Part shown: piece by piece, positions 27,579 to 32,657 of the stretch
Numbering within the stretch: the first letter of the stretch is position 1
How the letters are laid out: each line of letters begins with the position of its first letter
From: Alphaproteobacteria bacterium
GTDB taxonomy: Bacteria > Pseudomonadota > Alphaproteobacteria > Oceanibaculales > Oceanibaculaceae
DNA length: 32,657 bases
Assembly: GCA_018823745.1 (NCBI GenBank)
Contig: JAHJHR010000006.1
Location: 1-32,657 of the forward strand
Direction of reading: 5' to 3'
The notes under the pieces: model-generated
Databases searched by the model: none
Seen by the model: only the letters and a program-made list of their open reading frames with translations
What the model was told of the DNA's origin: nothing
Translations under genes and position numbers: made by a program

Positions 27579-28757
27579 TCAAATAACGCGAGACACCGGC
27601 CGCGCAACTGCAAAATCGGCCAAGGCAAGCGGTCGGAAAGCACCAGTTGAAGCGGATTCGGGCGCAATCCTCTTCGATGCCACCTGTTTAGAACTATTCA
27701 AGTGGTCGGCATCGGGCTCCGCTTCAAGCCCGAAACCGGGACGATCCCGTCCTTCGGCGCGTCTTTCCGGGCGCATCAGCAAGCGGTCGGTACCGCCGCG
27801 CCTCAAAGGTGATATCACACACCCGCCCAAAGTGCGCCCCCGCAACGGCGGGACTTCATTTGAAACCGCAGCCCAGAGTCGCTCCAGCCTGTCGCTGCGC
27901 GGGGCATAATCGCCCCCGCCGACGGCCAGGACGCAGCGCGCGAGAAGCGCCAGGGCATCAGTCTTTTCCACGGCCCTCAGGCCGGCGCGGTCGATTTCCA
28001 CCGCGCCATCGTCGCGCCGGGTCGCCAGCCGGACCAGCAGACGGGCCAGGCGCCTGTCCCGCGCCTGCCGGTCCAACCCGGCTTTCTGCGCAACCGCCAG
28101 CAGGGCGTCGATATCATCCCCGGACAGCGCCTGGCGCAGCCGGACCCGGGTGAAGCGCGGGTCGTCATTGGACGGATCGTCGATCCAGCCCATGCCCTGC
28201 CCCCGCAGCCAGTCACGCAGGACCTGCCGGCGGATCGTCAGCAGCGGGCGCAGCAAGCGGAAATCGGCGTAGTCGACGCATTCGGCCATACCGGCCAGCC
28301 CGTCGGGGCCACTGCCCGCCGCCTGGCGCAGCGCGACGGTTTCGGCCTGGTCCTCGGCATGATGGGCGACCAGAAGATGCAGGATGCCGGCTTCCCGACA
28401 GCGCTGGCCGAGCAGGGCATAGCGCGCCTGTCGGGCCGCCGCCTGAAGCCCGGTTGCCGGCTTCGGGCCGATCCAGCCCAGGGTTTCATGGGCGATGCCA
28501 CGGGCGGACAGCCAATCCTCTACACGCGCGGCCTCCTGTGCTGCTTCCGCACGCAGGCCGTGATCCACCGTGAGGGCCAGAACCCGCCCGCCCTGCGCCG
28601 CTGCCCAATCCGACGCCAGCAGGGTCAGCGCTAGGCTGTCGGCGCCCCCGGAGACGGCGATTGCGAGAGTGGGCTGCGGCTCGAAGCCGCCCAGCGCCAT
28701 CATCTGCCGGGCGAAGGTCTCCGCAAGATCGGGAGAGGGCGCGCCACTGGCCGCCAT
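27579..28757 (-). CDS. tilS: tRNA(Ile)-lysidine synthase
   Basis: This 392-residue protein has the N-type ATP-pyrophosphatase PP-loop SGGADS at 36-41, then VDHGLRAEAAQEA and HHAEDQAETVALR, both typical of TilS, and GWIDDPSNDDPRFTR near 185-200. It changes C34 of tRNA-Ile(CAU) to lysidine. The ATG lies four bases after the cpoB stop. The last 45 or so residues (from about DADHLNSSKQ) look unlike a TilS C-terminus and come from DNA with lower GC, so the end may have been altered or extended. Confidence 0.95.
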   Translation of the reverse strand: MAASGAPSPDLAETFARQMMALGGFEPQPTLAIAVSGGADSLALTLLASDWAAAQGGRVLALTVDHGLRAEAAQEAARVEDWLSARGIAHETLGWIGPKPATGLQAAARQARYALLGQRCREAGILHLLVAHHAEDQAETVALRQAAGSGPDGLAGMAECVDYADFRLLRPLLTIRRQVLRDWLRGQGMGWIDDPSNDDPRFTRVRLRQALSGDDIDALLAVAQKAGLDRQARDRRLARLLVRLATRRDDGAVEIDRAGLRAVEKTDALALLARCVLAVGGGDYAPRSDRLERLWAAVSNEVPPLRGRTLGGCVISPLRRGGTDRLLMRPERRAEGRDRPGFGLEAEPDADHLNSSKQVASKRIAPESASTGAFRPLALADFAVARPVSRVI

Positions 28758-28761
28758 CGGA

Positions 28762-29760
28762 TCAGGAGCAGGCCAGCTTCTGGCGTTCCTGCAGGGCGCG
28801 GCGCTTTATGTTCTGCGCGGCGTTGGGATATTGCTTGCCCAATTCACCCAGCGCCAGACAGGCATCCTCCTTGCGCTTCAGCGCGGAGAGGGAGAGGCCC
28901 AGCTTCAGCAGGTTATCCGGCGCCTTGGCGTTTTTCGGATATTTCTCGAAACCCTCGGCGAAGGCGACGGCGGCCTGCTCGTACTGGCCGCGCACATAAT
29001 GGGTTTCGGCCAGCCAGTATTGCGCGTTGCCGGCGAGAGGGCTGTTGCCATGCTGCGTCAGGAAGCCGCGGAACTGCTGTTCAGCAGTGGGGAAGTCCTG
29101 TCGCACCAGGGTCTGGAAGGCGACGTCATAGGCTTCCTGCGCCGACGCGCCGGACGGCAGCGCAGCACTCTGCTGGCGATTGGCGCTTGCACCGGACGAG
29201 GTCGCATTCTGGGGCATGGTGCCCAGCACCTTCGGGCCGCGATCATCGTTCACCTGGCTGCTTCCCTGGCTGGTGGCCTGGCTGGTCGCCGGGCTGGCAG
29301 ATGAGGAAGTCTGCGGCGTGGCGGCAGCGCCGGACGTCGCCCCCTGCTCCAGCCGGGTCAGGCGGAATTCGAGATCGCTGGACAGCTTGTCCAGCTTGTC
29401 GTTCAGCCGCTGGACGCCGTATTGGGCCTCCTCGATGCGGCCGGTCAGTTCGGCGACCTGGCGTTCCAGATCATTCAGGCGATACAGATTGGAGACAGTC
29501 TGATTGTTGTCAGCCGGGGCCGGCTGCACGCCGGCACCACCGCTGCCGCCGGAAGCAGCACCGCCGCCGCGATAGACTGTGCGCTGCAGATCGGAGAGAT
29601 CCTGCTGCATCCGGCCGACCTGGTCGATCAGCGACTGCATGTCGCGATTCTGCGCCCAGGCGGGCATGGTCCCGGCCAAAAGGGCAACGGCCACCAGGGG
29701 GGCCATTGCCAAGCCCAGAAGGCGCGTCACACGCGGGAAAAAAGTCACTGTCTGCTGCAT
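28762..29760 (-). CDS. cpoB: Tol-Pal system coordinator CpoB (YbgF)
   Basis: This 332-residue periplasmic protein has a Sec signal peptide ending PAWAQ, a coiled-coil start (SLIDQVGRMQQDLSDLQRTV) and a second coiled coil (NDLERQVAELTGRIEEAQ). A Ser/Thr/Ala/Gln-rich linker and a C-terminal TPR domain (AYDVAFQTLVRQDFPTAEQQF onward) follow. It coordinates outer-membrane constriction with peptidoglycan synthesis and works with TolA. I use ATG 29760 because AAGGA is placed well before it; the ATG at 29772 abuts that AAGG. It follows pal after a strong terminator, so it may have a separate promoter or rely on read-through. Confidence 0.93.
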   Translation of the reverse strand: MQQTVTFFPRVTRLLGLAMAPLVAVALLAGTMPAWAQNRDMQSLIDQVGRMQQDLSDLQRTVYRGGGAASGGSGGAGVQPAPADNNQTVSNLYRLNDLERQVAELTGRIEEAQYGVQRLNDKLDKLSSDLEFRLTRLEQGATSGAAATPQTSSSASPATSQATSQGSSQVNDDRGPKVLGTMPQNATSSGASANRQQSAALPSGASAQEAYDVAFQTLVRQDFPTAEQQFRGFLTQHGNSPLAGNAQYWLAETHYVRGQYEQAAVAFAEGFEKYPKNAKAPDNLLKLGLSLSALKRKEDACLALGELGKQYPNAAQNIKRRALQERQKLACS

Positions 29761-29836
29761 CTTGGAATCCATCCTTCAGACCGATCCGGGCGCATCGTCC
29801 ATCTACGACAAGAAGCGAGATTGCTCCGCCCCATGG

Positions 29837-29876
29837 GCAAAAATAAGGCGCCGGCCCGACAGAGCGGACCGACGCC
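29837..29876 (-). terminator. Strong Rho-independent terminator after pal
   Basis: A 12-bp GC-rich stem (29876-29865 with 29858-29847, two G-T pairs, loop of six) is followed on the minus strand by TTATTTTTGC. It lies 27 bases past the pal stop, inside the tol-pal-cpoB cluster. Confidence 0.85.
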
Positions 29877-29903
29877 TCATTTAACCCGAACTTCCGAAGA
29901 AGC

Positions 29904-30404
29904 TTAGTTGACGACCAGAACGCCGCGGCGGTTCTGGGCCCAGGCAGCGTCGTTCGAACCGAGAACGGCCGGACGCTCTTTGCCATAGCTGATGGTCATC
30001 AGGCGGCTGGCATCGATACCCTGAGCAACCAGGGCGTCCTTGATGGCGCCCGCACGACGCTCGCCCAGGGCGAGGTTGTACTCACGGGTGCCGCGCTCGT
30101 CGGCATGACCTTCGACGGTCACACGCACCGACGGGTTGCGCTTCATCCAAGCGGCCCACTTGTCGACCTGGCCGCGCTGATCGGCACGGACAGAGTATTC
30201 ATCGAAATTGAAGAAAATACGGTCGCCAACATTGACAACCAGATCTTCCTGCGAGCCGGCGCGCGGGCCAGCCGGCGTGGTCGAGCTGACGGCCGAACCG
30301 GAGCTGCTGCCGGCACCGCTGGCGGTAGCCGAAGAATCAGGTGCGGTTTCGCAAGCTGCAACAAGCAGCAATGCCGCAAACATGGTCAGAATTTTTGTAC
30401 GCAT
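29904..30404 (-). CDS. pal: Peptidoglycan-associated lipoprotein Pal
   Basis: This 166-residue protein has a lipoprotein signal LLLVAAC (lipidated Cys18), a Ser/Thr/Ala/Gly linker, and an OmpA-like domain with FFNFDEYSVRAD and the peptidoglycan-binding VEGHADERGTREYNLALGERRA. It anchors the outer membrane to the cell wall and binds TolB. GGAGGGCG lies well before the ATG. It is followed by a strong terminator, so pal is probably the last high-level gene of its transcript. Confidence 0.97.
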   Translation of the reverse strand: MRTKILTMFAALLLVAACETAPDSSATASGAGSSSGSAVSSTTPAGPRAGSQEDLVVNVGDRIFFNFDEYSVRADQRGQVDKWAAWMKRNPSVRVTVEGHADERGTREYNLALGERRAGAIKDALVAQGIDASRLMTISYGKERPAVLGSNDAAWAQNRRGVLVVN

Positions 30405-30459
30405 TTATTTCGCCCTCCGCGAACGCAGTCCCAAAGTTTAGGGGAGATTACGGTATTGC

Positions 30460-30507
30460 GGGTATCCCGATGATTGCTGGTACCAGTATCAGTTAGAAGG
30501 GATACCC
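30460..30507. repeat. Nested palindromes in the tolB-pal gap
   Basis: GGGTATCCC (30460-30468) and GGGATACCC (30499-30507) are perfect complementary arms enclosing CTGGTACCAG (30477-30486), itself a 10-bp palindrome. The 182-base gap has no gene. The structure may be a leader hairpin, an attenuator, or a binding site for pal control. Confidence 0.5.
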
Positions 30508-30586
30508 CTCCACTTCGTTCCAGCTTACAGCTTTTTCCTTGGAAACCCTAGACCTTCACCGACCGCCGAAATATAGATGCGGTAAT

Positions 30587-31939
30587 TCAGGGAATCAAGG
30601 GGGACCATGCAGGGTCCGATGCGTCCCTTGGTGTGACAACTTCGCGCAGATTTCGGCCGGTCAGATCCACAGAGTACAACTTTACCGTGCCGCCCAGGCC
30701 GCGTGCATCGGCCTGGGTCTGGCGGAAGAACATCAGGACGCGACCATTCGGCGCCCAGGTCGGCCCCTCATCGAGATAGCTTTCCGACAGCAGCCGCTCG
30801 CCGCTGCCATCCGGGCGCATCACGCCGATGAAGAACCGGCCCTTGTTCATTTTCGTGAAGGCGATCAGATCGCCACGCGGCGACCAGACCGGCGTCGCAT
30901 AGCGGCCATCGCCGAAGCTGATGCGGCGCACATTGCCGCCTTCGGAATCCATGACATAGAGCTGCTGGCTGCCGCCGCGATCCGAATTGAACACCACCTG
31001 GCGGCCATCCGGCGAGTAGGACGGCGAGGTGTCGATGCCCGGATGATTGGTCAGGCGCTTCACCCGGCGGGTGCGCAGATCCATGACATAGACATCGGAA
31101 TTACCGTCCCGCGCCATGCTCATGACGATACCGTTGCCATCAGGCGAGAAACGCGGCGCGAAGGTCATGCCGGGGAAATCACCCAGAACTTCCTGCTGCC
31201 CGGTATCAATGTTCAGCAGATAGACGCGCGGCCGGTTGTTGAAATAGGCGAGATAGGTGATCTCCTGCGTCGTCGGCGAGAAGCGCGGCGTCAGCACCAG
31301 CACCTTGCCATCGGTCAGGAAGCGGTGATTGGCGCCGTCCTGGTCCATGATGGCCAGCTGCTTCTGACGGCGATTCTGCGGGCCGCTTTCGGCGATATAG
31401 ACGATGCGGGTGTCGAAATAGCCATCCTCGCCGGTGATGCGCTTGTAGATCGCATCGGCGACGATATGCGCGATGCGGCGCCAGTTGGCAGGCGTCGTGT
31501 AATAGGCCAGGCCAGTCATCTGCTGCTCGGCGAAGACATCCCACAGCCGGAATTCAACCTTCAGCCGGCCATCGGCCTGCATCGTCGCCGTGCCGCTGAC
31601 CAGCGCCTGCGCGCCGATCACCCGCCAGTCGGGAAAGCGCGGCTGGACCTGCAGCGAATCAGCCTTCTGGATGAAGGAGGCCTTGTCGAGCGGCCGGAAC
31701 AGGCCGGAGCGCTCCAGATCGGCGGAGACCACCTGGCTGATGTTGCGGCCGATATCGACGCTCTGGCCCTCGCCCTGGAAATCGACGATGGCGATCGGCA
31801 GCGGTTCGACCACGCCGCGGGTGATGTCGATCCGCAATTCGGCGCGGGCCGGGGCTATGGCGACAAGCGTCAGCGCCAGTGCAATGCAGGATGCGCCAAG
31901 CGCACGACGGGAAAGGCTGCCAATCAACGATGCGATCAT
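30587..31939 (-). CDS. tolB: Tol-Pal periplasmic protein TolB
   Basis: This 450-residue protein has a Sec signal peptide ending APARA, an N-terminal domain beginning [21 protein letters not shown] (the TolA-binding part), and a six-bladed beta-propeller with repeated FSPDG/YSPDG and DVYVMDL-type strands. It binds Pal and is displaced from it by TolA. I start at ATG 31939, which overlaps the TolA stop as ATGA; an upstream start would extend into TolA and weaken the signal peptide. Confidence 0.96.
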   Translation of the reverse strand: MIASLIGSLSRRALGASCIALALTLVAIAPARAELRIDITRGVVEPLPIAIVDFQGEGQSVDIGRNISQVVSADLERSGLFRPLDKASFIQKADSLQVQPRFPDWRVIGAQALVSGTATMQADGRLKVEFRLWDVFAEQQMTGLAYYTTPANWRRIAHIVADAIYKRITGEDGYFDTRIVYIAESGPQNRRQKQLAIMDQDGANHRFLTDGKVLVLTPRFSPTTQEITYLAYFNNRPRVYLLNIDTGQQEVLGDFPGMTFAPRFSPDGNGIVMSMARDGNSDVYVMDLRTRRVKRLTNHPGIDTSPSYSPDGRQVVFNSDRGGSQQLYVMDSEGGNVRRISFGDGRYATPVWSPRGDLIAFTKMNKGRFFIGVMRPDGSGERLLSESYLDEGPTWAPNGRVLMFFRQTQADARGLGGTVKLYSVDLTGRNLREVVTPRDASDPAWSPLIP

Positions 31940-32657
31940 GGGGCCAACATATCCTTGGGGTTGAAGCTTAACGTCATCGTCTTCCAGGTATCGAACTTGT
32001 CGCGCGGCAGCTTGAGAGGGCTGCAACGCGGGTTCAGCACGGCCCGAAGGGCGCTTTCCGAAGCAGACCGGTAGAACGGATCGGAGCTGCCGCGCCCGCT
32101 GTTCACGATCCGCGCTTCGCGAACCGTGGCATCGGGATTCATAACAACGAATATGTCAACAATGAGTTCCTGCGCATCGCGCGCGCCGGCCGGGACGTTC
32201 CAGCATTGCGCAATCTGCTGGCGCACCGCATCCATCTCACTCATCGACAGATCACGCGTCGGATCGTTCAGCCGGCTGGTCTGCGGCGACTGACGCTGCT
32301 GCTGCGGCGATTGCGGCGCCTGCTGCTGCGGCTGCTGGCGCTGCGGCTTCTGATCCTCGGTGCGCTGCTGTTCTTTCAGCTTGTTCACGCTGGACAACAG
32401 CGAGGCGAGCCGGTTCTCCGGCTCCTTCTTCACCTGTTCCTTCGGCGGTTCCGGCTTTTTCGGCTGCTCCTTCGGCGGCTCCGGCTTCTTCTCGGCGACC
32501 TGGGGCTTCGGCGGAGTCGGCTTCTGGGCAGGTGTCGGCGGCGGCTCGACAGCCTTTTGCGGCTCCGGCTTCGGAGCAGGTGCCGGCTCGGGCGGCGGCG
32601 TGGGCGCTGGCGTCGGGGCAGGCGTGGGTGGCACCGGCTTGGCCGGTTCCGGCGGCG
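31936..32657 (-). CDS. tolA: TolA, C-terminal part (TonB/TolA energy-transducer family; partial)
   Basis: The N-terminus, with the single membrane helix, lies beyond the right edge; 239 residues are in the window. They begin with a long Pro/Lys/Glu region, then a Gln-rich stretch, then a compact TonB/TolA-like C-terminal domain ([23 protein letters not shown] onward) with two Cys likely forming a disulfide. It spans the periplasm and drives TolB-Pal cycling with TolQR. The stop overlaps the tolB start. Confidence 0.93.
   Translation of the reverse strand, partial: PPEPAKPVPPTPAPTPAPTPPPEPAPAPKPEPQKAVEPPPTPAQKPTPPKPQVAEKKPEPPKEQPKKPEPPKEQVKKEPENRLASLLSSVNKLKEQQRTEDQKPQRQQPQQQAPQSPQQQRQSPQTSRLNDPTRDLSMSEMDAVRQQIAQCWNVPAGARDAQELIVDIFVVMNPDATVREARIVNSGRGSSDPFYRSASESALRAVLNPRCSPLKLPRDKFDTWKTMTLSFNPKDMLAP
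32434..32490 (-). repeat. Tandem repeat in the TolA stalk
   Basis: Two consecutive ten-residue units KKPEPPKEQ(P/V) are encoded here by near-identical 30-base units. This is a stiff Pro/Lys/Glu spacer; copy number may vary between strains. Confidence 0.7.

Noticed and set aside
31940..32026. 29-residue upstream extension of TolB
   Set aside because: It would overlap tolA deeply and put a charged segment before the signal peptide; the ATGA overlap start is typical.

Overview
The window reads as a piece of a GC-rich alphaproteobacterial chromosome, most likely Rhodospirillales. This rests on the gene order tolA-tolB-pal-cpoB-tilS-ftsH-folP-glmM-thiD, the alphaproteobacterial style of the FtsH and FolP proteins, and the high GC content. 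I see no rRNA, tRNA, CRISPR array, insertion sequence or prophage. Coding density is high. The only gene-free stretch above 300 bases is 5172-5816, which is clearly more AT-rich than its surroundings.

Region 1 (1-5816, all minus strand) looks like a surface-protein locus. It holds an 839-residue RTX/S-layer-like protein with no cysteine and many Thr, Ala and Gly residues, with a long AT-rich leader upstream and a strong terminator downstream. After the terminator come a SAM-dependent methyltransferase with a regulatory domain and a translationally coupled TPR/SPINDLY-type glycosyltransferase, cut by the window edge. Glycosylation of a surface protein or flagellin by this pair is inferred, not shown.

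Region 2 (5817-9507) is a small metabolic or detoxification locus. A PhzF-family epimerase and an AlaX-type tRNA-editing protein are transcribed leftward. A MocR-type (GntR/aminotransferase) regulator and a GNAT acetyltransferase are transcribed rightward. The divergent gap carries ATTGT/ACAAT half-sites that overlap a good leftward promoter and the regulator's own start codon. This is the least familiar unit in the window.

Region 3 (9508-14251) has a ZnuD-like TonB-dependent receptor with a His-rich loop behind a Zur-box-like palindrome. It is followed by an EAL-domain protein and a type II NADH dehydrogenase with its own palindromic operator.

Region 4 (14252-22053) is a complete tripartite RND efflux system (adaptor, HAE1 pump, NodT-type outer-membrane factor, with overlapping reading frames). 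A divergent AcrR-like TetR regulator shares with it an operator almost identical to the E. coli AcrR box. A membrane diguanylate cyclase converges on the regulator, with overlapping stop codons.

Region 5 (22054-32657, all minus strand) is housekeeping: Tol-Pal (tolA partial, tolB, pal, cpoB), tilS, ftsH, folP, glmM and thiD. It covers outer-membrane integrity, tRNA modification, membrane proteolysis, folate synthesis, amino-sugar synthesis and thiamine synthesis. Terminators after pal and after thiD divide it into transcription units. Several starts were moved inward from the longest reading frame on the basis of Shine-Dalgarno position, gene overlap and family N-termini (RTX gene, ndh, outer-membrane factor, adaptor, TetR, ftsH, cpoB, tolB). 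All functions are inferred from reading the sequence; no database search was run.
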